A stretch of DNA of 64,000 nt from a virus. The translations under genes were made by a program, and so were the position numbers. Of the stretch, positions 34,135-42,185 are shown piece after piece; the stretch's first letter is position 1; each line of letters opens with the position of its first letter. The stretch lies in IMG/VR virus record IMGVR_UViG_3300035698_011202, positions 1 to 64,000 of that record; one strand, written 5' to 3'. The notes under the pieces were generated by a model. It was given only the letters and a program-made list of their open reading frames with translations, ran no database searches and had not been told where the DNA came from.

Positions 34135-36366
34135 TTAGTATCGTGTGATAATTTTATCAGGCGAATAACTATTGCCAAAGCCAATCAAGTCTTGCGCCCC
34201 AAAAAAGTCCTCACTTTCGCCGGACATTAGCATGTTGCTATGACGTATACCAGATAGCCCCACGGTTAAGTTGACGAAGGGTTCTTTGCCTTCTACGTAA
34301 CGATAATACTCAATAGACCCAAACATATAACCTAACGCATGAAAGAAGTGGTCGTTACCATTTAATTTAACCCAGACCGGAATCTTCTCGTCGTTTTCTT
34401 CTCGTACCATGTCTACTAAATGCTCTATAATCATGGTCTTGAATTTACCAAACCCATCGAGGAATAAGTTTCGCTTCTTAATACCAAAAAACACGGAATC
34501 TAGGACGTGGGTTCTGTTTATCTGAACGTAATCTAACTTGTCTAAGCCATCCGTGACCAAAGCAATAGGCTTGTTGACCGTGTAATGAGCAGGAGCAATT
34601 TTTCCATCACTGGCTTCGCGTATAGCATTAGCCGTGGGTGTGTAAGGGTAACGGTCCATCAGGCCACTGATGATGTTGTATTTAGCTCTCATGCTGTCTA
34701 CAAAAGACTGGATAGCCGATGAGGGGCACGTCATAAATTCAACTACGCGAATTTTTTCAGTCCCTTCCATACGCGCTACAACAATGTGACACGTTTTACC
34801 CACGTCTATACCTATGAAGTGGGGTAGGGTGTTATCGACAGGCGGGCATCCAGCGTAGCCAAACATCGCATCGACATCGCTGTCCGACATTTTCTGGTCT
34901 TCATTGGTGTAAGGCTCACCAAGCACCGTGTTGTGGAAGCCTTTTAAATTATCCTTTTCCAAGTACTTGAACATCTGAGTAAAACAATAAACAGGGTCCA
35001 GACGGTGTGTTGAGAAAGTCCTGACACGATAGCCTCGGTTTAAAGTCCTACTTGGATACTTAGCCACCCACTCACGATTATCATGGTCAGCAAGATTAAG
35101 AGGTTTGTGGCATTTCTCGCAATAAACTTTCGCAGTCTCAAGTTTAACTTGTCCACTATCAACAAGCTTAGATGAAAGGTGAATAAAACTATCACAATCA
35201 TCAGGCATACCATCGACACGAACAAAATCGCGGTTAAATAAAGGAACTTGGTGATGATTGCAAGCAGCACATTTAAGAATATATTCATGTTGGTCACTTC
35301 TAGCATAGCCTTTGTCAACACCAAACCCTTCATAGGTAGGTGTACTAAACCGCTGGCTGACTCGGTGGTCTGAACCCTGCAATCGAGAGTTGAACAAAGA
35401 CAGCATATCGGGGGGTGTTAAATCAATTTCATCGTTAAATACAAAGTCAGCATTGATAGATGTCGCATCTGCCTCGCTTGAGCCGGTGACATACAAGTAC
35501 GACGTACCAATTCTCATCAAATCCATGGATTGTTGCGTCTTATCTTGGGCATCTTGCCTGAATGCTTTGTCGTATTTCAGCAAGGGCTGGATACGCGCCT
35601 TAGAAATACGCTTAAACATTCGCTCGTTGGGCATGGTGTAGATTAATGACGTATTGGGTGTACGAATTAGCAGCGTTATTGCTTTGCGAATTTGTATCTC
35701 AGTGTTGTGCGTCGGTATCATTCCTCGACCACACAAAAACAAGTGAGAAGGTGAGTCTACTGATATACATCGAACAGGTACGGGGTCACAGGCTTTGATA
35801 GATTGTATGTAGTGGTGTCCAATCCCGTTCGCGGTGGGTATTCGTATCGTTCGACCCGTTACTAAATGGGCTAATCGATGAGTTGGATGCACGTTGACTT
35901 CTCTGTGCAGCTTAATTCCGAGAAAGTTGACGTAAGTTTCTACTTTCCAGCGATGACCAGCATCAGCGATTATTTTTTCCCCTCCTTTGAATTTTATTTC
36001 AAAGCAGTCATGGTCTTGATAAATGGGTGATACGTAAGTGACGTTGCAGTGCCGTAGATTTTCGTCAAAGACCACATCCCCCACATCAAGAGCGCCCATA
36101 TTACTAAACCCCCCGAGTACACGAACAGGCGTATCTAGCGCCAAAGCAAGACCAACCTGCGATGGCTTGATTACATCCATGTTTGGGTGCATATCGTCGG
36201 CTATCTGTTTTTGGAACGGGTATCGGTCAAAAGAGAAGGGGCGTTTGTTAAGGCTAGTGTTGGCACACATCCAATCGCCATGGCTCATATCAGCCGAATC
36301 TTTGTTATAGCGACCATTAGCTTTAGACACGAAGCTTTGAACAAAGCTGTTCTTTTTCATTCTCAT
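34135..36366 (-). CDS. Terminase large subunit (GpA type) with intein
   Basis: A 743-residue precursor; after removal of the intein the protein is about 595 residues. Joining the flanks restores the ATPase P-loop KPSQVGL-TEIQIRKA. Walker B-like FVFNDEIDLT and a zinc-ribbon (CAACNHHQ ... CEKCHKPL) follow, as in the GpA family. The RNase H-like nuclease region shows acidic residues in FIGIDVGKTCH, GLMDRYPYTP and NGNDHFFHALGY. It packages and cuts DNA. The ATG at 36366 is preferred because GGCGATGAG mimics the common leader; ATG at 36372 is possible. Confidence 0.92.
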   Translation of the reverse strand: MRMKKNSFVQSFVSKANGRYNKDSADMSHGDWMCANTSLNKRPFSFDRYPFQKQIADDMHPNMDVIKPSQVGLALALDTPVRVLGGFSNMGALDVGDVVFDENLRHCNVTYVSPIYQDHDCFEIKFKGGEKIIADAGHRWKVETYVNFLGIKLHREVNVHPTHRLAHLVTGRTIRIPTANGIGHHYIQSIKACDPVPVRCISVDSPSHLFLCGRGMIPTHNTEIQIRKAITLLIRTPNTSLIYTMPNERMFKRISKARIQPLLKYDKAFRQDAQDKTQQSMDLMRIGTSYLYVTGSSEADATSINADFVFNDEIDLTPPDMLSLFNSRLQGSDHRVSQRFSTPTYEGFGVDKGYARSDQHEYILKCAACNHHQVPLFNRDFVRVDGMPDDCDSFIHLSSKLVDSGQVKLETAKVYCEKCHKPLNLADHDNREWVAKYPSRTLNRGYRVRTFSTHRLDPVYCFTQMFKYLEKDNLKGFHNTVLGEPYTNEDQKMSDSDVDAMFGYAGCPPVDNTLPHFIGIDVGKTCHIVVARMEGTEKIRVVEFMTCPSSAIQSFVDSMRAKYNIISGLMDRYPYTPTANAIREASDGKIAPAHYTVNKPIALVTDGLDKLDYVQINRTHVLDSVFFGIKKRNLFLDGFGKFKTMIIEHLVDMVREENDEKIPVWVKLNGNDHFFHALGYMFGSIEYYRYVEGKEPFVNLTVGLSGIRHSNMLMSGESEDFFGAQDLIGFGNSYSPDKIITRY
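35704..36147 (-). mobile_element. Class 3-type mini-intein in terminase Walker A
   Basis: 148 residues, A74 to N221 of the precursor. Block A begins ALALDTPVRVLGG with Ala in place of the usual Cys/Ser 1. Block B has ADAGHRWKVE, with the Trp of the WCT motif. Block F is VRCISVDSPSHLFLCGRG, with the Cys at the class 3 nucleophile position. Block G ends PTHN, and Thr is the first downstream extein residue. These are the marks of class 3 inteins. No homing endonuclease domain is present, so mobility on its own is unlikely. Confidence 0.9.
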
Positions 36367-36434
36367 CGCCATAGTTTAATTTTATGCGTGATAAGGTATC
36401 ATTTGTAGCGAAACATACAATATGGCAGATGACG

Positions 36435-36917
36435 ATGAGCAAGCACTACCCCGAAATGGATGCTCTTAGTATCCAACGATTTATCATTATAAAAAATATG
36501 ATGGATAACGACCCCCTGTACCTCGATGATGACCATTGCCCCTATGATTATGAGGTTGTTCAAAAGCTAAGACAGCTCCTAGATACCCCTAAAGCGCCGG
36601 TTTCATTTGTGGCCGAAGTCGAAGACCTAAATGAGCTTGATGAAATCGATTTTGAAGTGGAAACCAAGAAGCTGTTCCGCGATATAAAGCTGTTTAAAGC
36701 CACACTTAGTAATGATGACTCATCCGAGCAAGTGCAAACCTTTAGAACCATGGTGACACTTATCGAAAAAATGATTGAGTCACAAGAACGAGCATCGGGC
36801 ATCAAACAATTTACAGCCTTCACCTCAATGATTATGGACTCCATGGATAGGTATCTTACCCCTGTTCAAAAAACCGAGTTCCTAGAAACCCTCGAACTTA
36901 CATTGGATAGACAATAA
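36435..36917 (+). CDS. Possible terminase small subunit
   Basis: A 160-residue, acidic, helical protein encoded divergently from the large terminase. The start is the ATG in ATGACGATGAGC (an upstream in-frame ATG at 36384 lacks the leader). The C-terminal half (EKMIESQERASGIKQFTAF, then a short helix ending TPVQKTEFLETL) resembles helical oligomerisation regions of phage small terminases. The assignment rests on that and on adjacency. It could instead belong to the replication genes, three bases before the helicase start. Confidence 0.45.
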   Translation: MSKHYPEMDALSIQRFIIIKNMMDNDPLYLDDDHCPYDYEVVQKLRQLLDTPKAPVSFVAEVEDLNELDEIDFEVETKKLFRDIKLFKATLSNDDSSEQVQTFRTMVTLIEKMIESQERASGIKQFTAFTSMIMDSMDRYLTPVQKTEFLETLELTLDRQ

Positions 36918-36919
36918 TT

Positions 36920-39319
36920 ATGTTTGAATCCCTGTCCCGACAAGCAATTGAACTAGGTTTACCTCTAATCCCTGTTTTTCAGGCCAGTGGTTTACCTTGC
37001 GTCACCGATAAAATTCTACCACGGGCTTTTGACCCTTTAATTCAAGCTAGTATGCGTACCGAGCACCCAACTAAAAACGCCTGTATCTCGTTAGACACAT
37101 TAGGTGACAATGGTTGCCGCTTATATGTGGTCGAAGTGTTCGATTCTCGCATTAACCGACTGCTACAGCCGACTGCAGCATTAGGCCATAAGTTAATTTA
37201 CAAAACTATGGACCCCACAGGCAGAAAAGACTTCGATGTTTATAACCTTGAAGGCGATGTTGTGGTGTCTGTTCAGTTGCGAGGGTACGTCACGGTACTG
37301 AGTGCCACGGATTTACCGAGCAAACACGCAGAAATTATAGTCGTAGACCTGCAACAGTTAAGAGAAATACTGGCTGAGGTAGGTGAAATACGCACTCAAA
37401 ATGACCCTTATACCCGTCTACCCAGCACTTTTGCTCAATTAGACTACCAACTAAAGAGCAAAAACGGGCTGTTTGTGGCTAATTTACTGCTAAAAAGCAA
37501 CGAAAACACCCGAGTTCTTCCGATTTTGCATGAAATTGACGCGGTTTATGCCCAAATGACCGTAAAACTGCTAAAAGACGCTCGATTGGCCCATTCTCCG
37601 GTGGGTTTGTATATACAACACTTTCTTAGTTTATTATCAGAGCAGATTCACGAAAATAAATTGAAGTTACACCCTGACGCGCTGCGAGGTATAGGTGCTC
37701 AGTACAGCGAAAAATACTTTGTGTCGTTGTCAAAAGACGACATTCAAATGGATTACGAGGACTTTAAAACGTTCGCACTGCGCCTAATGTCAGCCGCAAT
37801 AGGCAGTGAGCAAAAGATGTTGGTTGCTTGCCAAGATATTTTTGATGAAATGGCTTTATCAACCGCGCTTAGCAAAATACAGCTGGACCAGTTCAAGCGA
37901 TTCGTGTCACGGCAGTCTGCGATGAAACTCAACATGAATAAAATTGAATCTCAAATACTTGAAACCCGCAAAGAACGCTTTGGCCTTGGGTCGTTTAGCA
38001 ACACACTTGGAAAAGCTATATCCACCCTAAACCTAATGGGTGACTTTCGCTACGACGGAATTATATCCAGTGAACTGCTTCGCTGGTCGGGTGCGTTCTG
38101 GGAAATTTACCCTGATGTTGAACTTCGACAATTCATTAACTACTATTTTGCGTCAAAAGAAATACAGCGTTCAATATCCAAACTCAATGAAATGTGTGAG
38201 TCCATCAAGCGCCAGTTCGCCTCCTACTTGCCCCCTACATCGGGCGTTAACTTTTTAAACTGCTACTTGGATGAGAATTTGAATACCTTTAGCCATGACC
38301 GCCGACAAGGGTTTACGTATGCCTTCGATTTTGAGTACAACCCTGAATTACCAGACCCTGCATTATTCTTAGACTTCCTAAACGATTGCTTTTGTGAGCA
38401 AACGCCTGCAGACCGCGATCGGAATATTAATCTGGTTAAGCAAACCATCGCTGCCACCTTGTTTCAAAAAGGCCCATCACTACAAAAAGCAGTGTTACTT
38501 TATGGCGCAGCCTCGACAGGTAAAAGCCAGCTACTTGAAATAGTAAAGCGGTTAGTGCCCTCGCACAAAACCTGTGCCATCTCTCCTGAGAAGTGGAACG
38601 AGGCGGTCCAAGCTAAAGGACTAAACGACAAGCTCTTGAATGTGTGTGGTGAGCTAAGTGAAACGAAATCGATAGATGCCCAGCGGTTCAAAGACATAGT
38701 AGATGGCAACCCGATTACTCACTCCACCTTGAGTACAAGCTTTACCGTAACGCCACATTGTACTCACTGGTTCGCATCCAACCACTTACCTAAATCCAAA
38801 GACCCCACAGAGGGCTTTAGCCGCAGATGGTTGATTATACAATTCGACAACGTAGTTAAGCCACACCTACGCGTACTAGATTTAGGCTCAAAGATAGCCT
38901 CAGCTGAAAAAGAGCAAATTGTAAATTGGGCTAGTAAAGCAATCACCCAATTAAACGAGCAGCGCAGTTTTGACCTAGCGCCTAATGACTTAGAAGGAGG
39001 TATCGCTCGTATGAATAACAACGTTAGGTATTTTATAGAAACAGCGTGTACCACTCACAATCTGTCTTGGCTAAAAAGCCTCGAAAAAGATGAATTGACC
39101 CAAGAACTGACAGCCTTAAAACCCACATCACTAAAATATATTTATACAAAGTACAGCGTGTTCGTGAAAGATATGAATTGTGGCGCGGGAGTAGACGAGC
39201 AGGAATTTATTATGAGAATGAGGCATCTTGCGGCAATGTTCGGCTTCATCTCTGTGGTAGGAGCAGCAGCAAATCGACGTATAATCGTACAGTATTATGG
39301 GGTGGTTATATGCGCTTAA
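36920..39319 (+). CDS. D5-type SF3 helicase (primase-helicase)
   Basis: A 799-residue protein. Walker A is at about residues 527-535 (LLYGAASTGKSQ) and Walker B-like at LLNVCGELS. FKDIVDGNPITHSTL and the sensor/arginine-finger segment HWFASNHLPKSKD-PTEGFSRRW follow, the standard order of D5/P4-type SF3 helicases. A helical D5_N-like region precedes it (YLDENLNTF; FLDFLNDCF). The N-terminal 350 residues show no clear primase motif; a probable primase gene begins at 63790. It likely forms a hexameric replicative helicase. Confidence 0.85.
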   Translation: MFESLSRQAIELGLPLIPVFQASGLPCVTDKILPRAFDPLIQASMRTEHPTKNACISLDTLGDNGCRLYVVEVFDSRINRLLQPTAALGHKLIYKTMDPTGRKDFDVYNLEGDVVVSVQLRGYVTVLSATDLPSKHAEIIVVDLQQLREILAEVGEIRTQNDPYTRLPSTFAQLDYQLKSKNGLFVANLLLKSNENTRVLPILHEIDAVYAQMTVKLLKDARLAHSPVGLYIQHFLSLLSEQIHENKLKLHPDALRGIGAQYSEKYFVSLSKDDIQMDYEDFKTFALRLMSAAIGSEQKMLVACQDIFDEMALSTALSKIQLDQFKRFVSRQSAMKLNMNKIESQILETRKERFGLGSFSNTLGKAISTLNLMGDFRYDGIISSELLRWSGAFWEIYPDVELRQFINYYFASKEIQRSISKLNEMCESIKRQFASYLPPTSGVNFLNCYLDENLNTFSHDRRQGFTYAFDFEYNPELPDPALFLDFLNDCFCEQTPADRDRNINLVKQTIAATLFQKGPSLQKAVLLYGAASTGKSQLLEIVKRLVPSHKTCAISPEKWNEAVQAKGLNDKLLNVCGELSETKSIDAQRFKDIVDGNPITHSTLSTSFTVTPHCTHWFASNHLPKSKDPTEGFSRRWLIIQFDNVVKPHLRVLDLGSKIASAEKEQIVNWASKAITQLNEQRSFDLAPNDLEGGIARMNNNVRYFIETACTTHNLSWLKSLEKDELTQELTALKPTSLKYIYTKYSVFVKDMNCGAGVDEQEFIMRMRHLAAMFGFISVVGAAANRRIIVQYYGVVICA

Positions 39320-39420
39320 AAATAGTTATAGCGTTTTATACTTTAGTATAATGGACGTTAGTTTAATGGGGACTGTTTTTTATATTGACAGATTTTAAAA
39401 ATAGGCAGAAACTCCCGCCC

Positions 39421-39523
39421 GACGGTGAGTTCAGAACATAGTAAAAAAAAGACGATGAGTTCAGAACGCAGTAAAAAAATGACGATGAGTTCAAAACGCA
39501 GTAAAAAAATGACGATGAGTTAA
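39421..39523 (+). repeat. 30-bp tandem repeat encoding a decapeptide repeat
   Basis: Three full 30-bp copies start at 39421, 39451 and 39481 (GACGATGAGTTCAGAACGCA then GTAAAAAAAT), and a partial fourth at 39511. The unit carries GACGATGAG, the core of the gene-start leader. Because 30 is a multiple of three, an open frame from GTG 39425 to TAA 39523 encodes 32 residues with the repeat MSSERSKKMT and several internal ATG codons. It may be DNA sites or a short peptide gene. Confidence 0.75.
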
Positions 39524-39587
39524 ATCAGGCAACATACCCTTTAAAGCTTATTCTATTCGTGGCATTCGCGTGGGCGTGAACATCAAG

Positions 39588-39619
39588 CCCTCACTTCTTT
39601 GAAGTGGGGGTTTTCTTTT
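39588..39619 (+). terminator. Strong terminator after helicase / repeats
   Basis: Stem CCCTCACTTC / GAAGTGGGGG (one T-G wobble), loop TTT, followed by TTTTCTTTT. It ends rightward transcription from the terminase-small/helicase pair and isolates the next promoter. Confidence 0.85.
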
Positions 39620-39808
39620 GCCCGAGTTTCGCCATGACACATAGACCGGCCCTTTCAAATTCCCTTTCAAATTATTAAATATTCATAGCTTTTCGCTTTT
39701 CGCTTTTGGCTCTAGCTTTTCGGTTTGAGGTATGAACTTCTACCTCCGTAAAATCCTAATTTTTTTCAGCTGGAGTGAGGGCACAACCAGACTAAGGTGT
39801 TGTTTCTG

Positions 39809-39837
39809 TTGACCTTTTTAGCCGATACCCTTAATAT
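39809..39837 (+). promoter_or_regulatory. Candidate sigma-70 promoter
   Basis: TTGACC, 17-bp spacer, TAATAT. It lies just downstream of a terminator and about 115 bp before the gene at 39954. It is followed by two CAAATGTACC repeats 21 bp apart that could be operators. The -10 is a four-of-six match, so this remains a prediction. Confidence 0.5.
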
Positions 39838-39870
39838 ATGTGGGTCGGATAAGGAGTCTGGCAGGGGGTG

Positions 39871-39901
39871 CAAATGTACCCGTTCAAGGCACAAATGTAC
39901 C
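39871..39901 (+). repeat. Paired CAAATGTACC repeats downstream of promoter
   Basis: CAAATGTACC at 39871-39880 and 39892-39901. Their starts are 21 bp apart, two helical turns, about 35 bp after the -10 hexamer. The spacing on one face of the helix suggests a protein binding site or roadblock operator. Confidence 0.5.
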
Positions 39902-39922
39902 TTGTTACTTTTAATTAACTCA

Positions 39923-39939
39923 GGTGGGGACTCCCCACC
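39923..39939 (+). repeat. Dispersed palindrome, copy 1
   Basis: GGTGGGGACTCCCCACC, arms of 8 bp around one central base. It lies 14 bp before the ATG at 39954 and after TTTAATTAACTCA. Confidence 0.9.
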
Positions 39940-39953
39940 AAAAGGCAAAAAAA

Positions 39954-40832
39954 ATGACCACATCAAACGTAGTAAATTCAGTAAACGTAGTAAATCCAGT
40001 AAAAGCTAACTTCGAATTTTTACTAAAAAAGGACAAAGAAATTCTGTTCAATAAAGTTGGTTTTGCCGTGACCCTAGTATGTAATGGGTTGGTTGATATA
40101 GGTCAAATTATTGACCATATCGATGCAAGAAATGACGCGAATGGTATCGCTCAAATTGATTCTCAATGTGATGGATTTAGTCAGATTAAAGGTTTTGTGA
40201 AAGACTTCACAAAAAAGCTAGTTGAGTTGGAATTTTTACCAAAAAGTCACTTGAATATTGGCGAATGTAAACCCGCTCAGTTCACTGCTTATGGTAAATT
40301 CTTGCTTGCTGGCGGCACAAAAGACGCGTTTATTAAAAAGTTATCGGCTATGAATGGCGATTACGAACGCGCTGCTAAGTGGAATACTTTGTTAAATTCG
40401 TTCCCAACGCTAGCCGGTTTTGAAGGCGCTGAAGGTCAACCGCCAGTGCTACCTGCTGAAGTCTTAGCATTAGCCGAAAACTTAGAGCGCGACCATGCCG
40501 ATGCGCTGAATATCAACGCGATTTTAATCGCTAACGATAATGCTAAGTTTGATGCCGCATTGGCCATTGTGAATGCTCGGACCAACGCCATAGAAGCTGC
40601 TAAGCAGTCGCTAATTGATGCCGAAGCTTTACCGCTAACAGGTGGGGACTCCCCACTAGAAGCGCCAACCGAAGTGCTAACAGGTGAGCGATTGACCGAA
40701 GTGCTAGAAGCCGTGAACAATAAAGTCTTAACTAATATTGAGCTGTTAATGAATGATTACATCGATGCTAGTTTTGATGCGGTTCAAAAGGCAAAAGTTA
40801 GAAAAATGATGATTGCATTTGCCCAATCGTAA
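39954..40832 (+). CDS. Unknown 292-residue early protein
   Basis: The start is the ATG after a poly-A stretch; an upstream in-frame GTG lies inside the palindrome and is less likely. The protein is helical and rich in Ala, Asn and Leu. Residues 14-100 are more polar (FLLKKDKEILFNKVGFAVTL). It carries an in-frame palindrome copy that encodes GGDSP within a linker between two helical regions. First gene after the candidate promoter and followed by a terminator, so it forms its own transcription unit, probably early and abundant. No family recognised. Confidence 0.7.
   Translation: MTTSNVVNSVNVVNPVKANFEFLLKKDKEILFNKVGFAVTLVCNGLVDIGQIIDHIDARNDANGIAQIDSQCDGFSQIKGFVKDFTKKLVELEFLPKSHLNIGECKPAQFTAYGKFLLAGGTKDAFIKKLSAMNGDYERAAKWNTLLNSFPTLAGFEGAEGQPPVLPAEVLALAENLERDHADALNINAILIANDNAKFDAALAIVNARTNAIEAAKQSLIDAEALPLTGGDSPLEAPTEVLTGERLTEVLEAVNNKVLTNIELLMNDYIDASFDAVQKAKVRKMMIAFAQS
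40642..40656 (+). repeat. Dispersed palindrome, copy 2, inside a gene
   Basis: GTGGGGACTCCCCAC within the coding region of the 292-residue protein. It is read in frame as part of TGGDSPL. The flank AACAG before it matches the intergenic copies. Confidence 0.9.
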
Positions 40833-40850
40833 AAACAAATAACCATCCAG

Positions 40851-40876
40851 AACCCGCTGACAAGCGGGTTTTGTTC
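40851..40876 (+). terminator. Terminator after the 292-residue protein gene
   Basis: Stem AACCCGCT / AGCGGGTT, loop GACA, followed by TTTTGTTCT. It lies 19 bp after the stop codon. A good Rho-independent shape. Confidence 0.8.
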
Positions 40877-40881
40877 TCGCG

Positions 40882-40955
40882 TGACGCATGACGCATGACG
40901 CGTGACTCCCCTTGTACCATTTACTGCCCACCGCTAGGCGCTCACAGTGAGCGCC
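40882..40955 (+). repeat. Heptamer tandem repeat and 8-bp hairpin
   Basis: TGACGCA is repeated in tandem three times with a final change (40882-40902, then TGAC). A perfect inverted repeat GGCGCTCA-CAG-TGAGCGCC lies at 40937-40955 without a T tract. They sit in the 252-bp gap between two unknown genes and may be protein binding sites. Confidence 0.6.
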
Positions 40956-41056
40956 TTGCTGTGAGCTGTGTATTTTGCTGGGAATAGTAAAACGCGAGAC
41001 AAAAAAACTGGGGCATTTTTGGCCCTATATATCGCGGGAAATTTAATTAACTAACG

Positions 41057-41071
41057 GTGGGGACTCCCCAC
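41057..41071 (+). repeat. Dispersed palindrome, copy 3
   Basis: GTGGGGACTCCCCAC after TTTAATTAACTAACG, 13 bp before the ATG at 41085. Confidence 0.9.
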
Positions 41072-41084
41072 TAGGAATATAAAA

Positions 41085-41576
41085 ATGTCTACTTTACAAG
41101 CTAAGCAAATCCTTAAACTAAAAAGCCTTGTAGCTAAGGGTACAGCGTTGTACCAGTTGCACAAAAGCACAACGTTCTTGAAAGGGAGCTACGACAATGA
41201 AGATGGGATATGCGTCGTTGTCCTGCCTATGAAGTGCGATAACGACAACAACTATTATGACATGATAGGTGAAAAGCTCACCTGTGATATGGACTTTCCC
41301 GAAGATGGAATAGCCGTTTCCATGTCTGGCGACGCTAAAGAGCATTATGAATATGTCACTAGCGAGTGGGTTATCTACCCCCTCATAGCCGAGTTAGGGC
41401 TTGTAAAAAGAGTAGATGAAGATGGGAGGCTACACATCGATATACCCAAACTAGACGCGATACCAAGGTTTATGACCGGTGAATTAAACCTTCAAAATTT
41501 TAAGGGTAAGACCGTAGCATTTTGTCAGGCCAGTGGCTTGAGCATTTTGGAAACAGACCTAGCGTTAACCGCTTAA
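41085..41576 (+). CDS. Unknown 163-residue protein
   Basis: It begins MSTLQAKQILKLKSLVAKG. Mixed alpha/beta with acidic stretches (DMDFPEDGIAVSMSGDAKEH). No family recognised. Palindromes lie on both sides (41057 and 41592), marking it as a cassette of the accessory region. Confidence 0.65.
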   Translation: MSTLQAKQILKLKSLVAKGTALYQLHKSTTFLKGSYDNEDGICVVVLPMKCDNDNNYYDMIGEKLTCDMDFPEDGIAVSMSGDAKEHYEYVTSEWVIYPLIAELGLVKRVDEDGRLHIDIPKLDAIPRFMTGELNLQNFKGKTVAFCQASGLSILETDLALTA

Positions 41577-41591
41577 TTTAATTAACTAACA

Positions 41592-41606
41592 GTGCGGACT
41601 CCGCAC
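41592..41606 (+). repeat. Dispersed palindrome, copy 4, compensatory variant
   Basis: GTGCGGACTCCGCAC, after TTTAATTAACTAACA. Relative to the other copies a G in the left arm is C and the matching C in the right arm is G, so pairing is kept. This is the strongest sign that symmetry is selected. Confidence 0.9.
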
Positions 41607-41624
41607 TAACAATTGGAATTGACG

Positions 41625-41807
41625 ATGGAAACAATAGTATTAGTAATACTTGTACTAATCACCTTTTGGCTTGCCCTAATGGTCATTAAAATTACCCTTA
41701 ACGCTGCTTTATCGTACAAAAAACGGGTCACAATTCGCAGAAAGATGTTCATAGCGCGAAAAAAAGCGCGTGAAAAATATTTTAAGCACCTGTTTTTGCG
41801 CGATTAA
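41625..41807 (+). CDS. Small membrane protein with basic tail
   Basis: A 60-residue protein, starting at the ATG of TTGGAATTGACGATG. One membrane helix (residues 4-26, VLVILVLITFWLALMVIKI) is followed by a strongly basic C-terminus (KKRVTIRRKMFIARKKAREK). It is likely anchored in the inner membrane with the basic tail in the cytoplasm. Function unknown; small early membrane proteins can alter host functions or exclusion. Confidence 0.65.
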   Translation: METIVLVILVLITFWLALMVIKITLNAALSYKKRVTIRRKMFIARKKAREKYFKHLFLRD

Positions 41808-41939
41808 GGTGGACGGGGGGGATAAAAACGCAGTGCAATTTCACCCCCAAAGTCAACGCGCACTGCTCACCGCTAACATGAATAAGCTCACCGCTAACAT
41901 TCACTTTTTACTTAAATCTTCACAAAAGGGTCTACCACA

Positions 41940-42185
41940 ATGTCCATATTTTCAATAATCGCCAACACGTTTAGCGTCAACAAAACGATGTTATCTGCCT
42001 CAGAAATGCAATTACTGGCATCTATAAATGCGTCTGCCCGTACATTAAAAGCGCAATTAGAGGCCAAAAAATTGGGCGCTCAGCGTGCAAAAGTCCAAGT
42101 AAAAGACTGCTACCGTAGCAATAAAACCCTGTTACGGACTCCTATTAGTACAAAAATTGCACGAAAAGCCCCTATTAATCTATAG
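41940..42185 (+). CDS. Small basic protein of unknown function
   Basis: An 81-residue protein with an SD-like AAAGGG upstream and a start at ATG 41940. A helical middle (EMQLLASINASARTLKAQLE) and a basic C-terminus (KTLLRTPISTKIARKAP). Just upstream, GCTCACCGCTAACAT is repeated twice, 21 bp apart (41865, 41886). It may bind nucleic acid; no family recognised. Confidence 0.5.
   Translation: MSIFSIIANTFSVNKTMLSASEMQLLASINASARTLKAQLEAKKLGAQRAKVQVKDCYRSNKTLLRTPISTKIARKAPINL

Larger units (their letters stand above)
39320..39953 (+). other. Non-coding control region, 634 bp
   Basis: No gene is supported. In order it contains: a 14-nt palindrome TATACTTTAGTATA (39337-39350) overlapping a TATAAT hexamer; a half-site TGGGGACT (39367-39374); 30-bp tandem repeats; a strong plus-strand terminator; duplicated CCCTTTCAAATT; four CTTTTCG units near 39690-39722; a promoter; CAAATGTACC repeats; and the first full GTGGGGACTCCCCAC palindrome. 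Together this looks like the main control region for rightward genes, or a replication origin. Confidence 0.6.

Noticed and set aside
39385-39413. TTGACA as a -35 promoter element
   Set aside because: No -10-like sequence at 16-18 bp spacing.
39421-39523. CRISPR array
   Set aside because: Repeats are directly adjacent with no spacers and no cas genes nearby.
41770-41958. 62-codon plus ORF with a seven-residue repeat (LTANMNK)
   Set aside because: GTG start without SD, overlaps two better genes; kept only as a note on the 21-bp DNA repeat.
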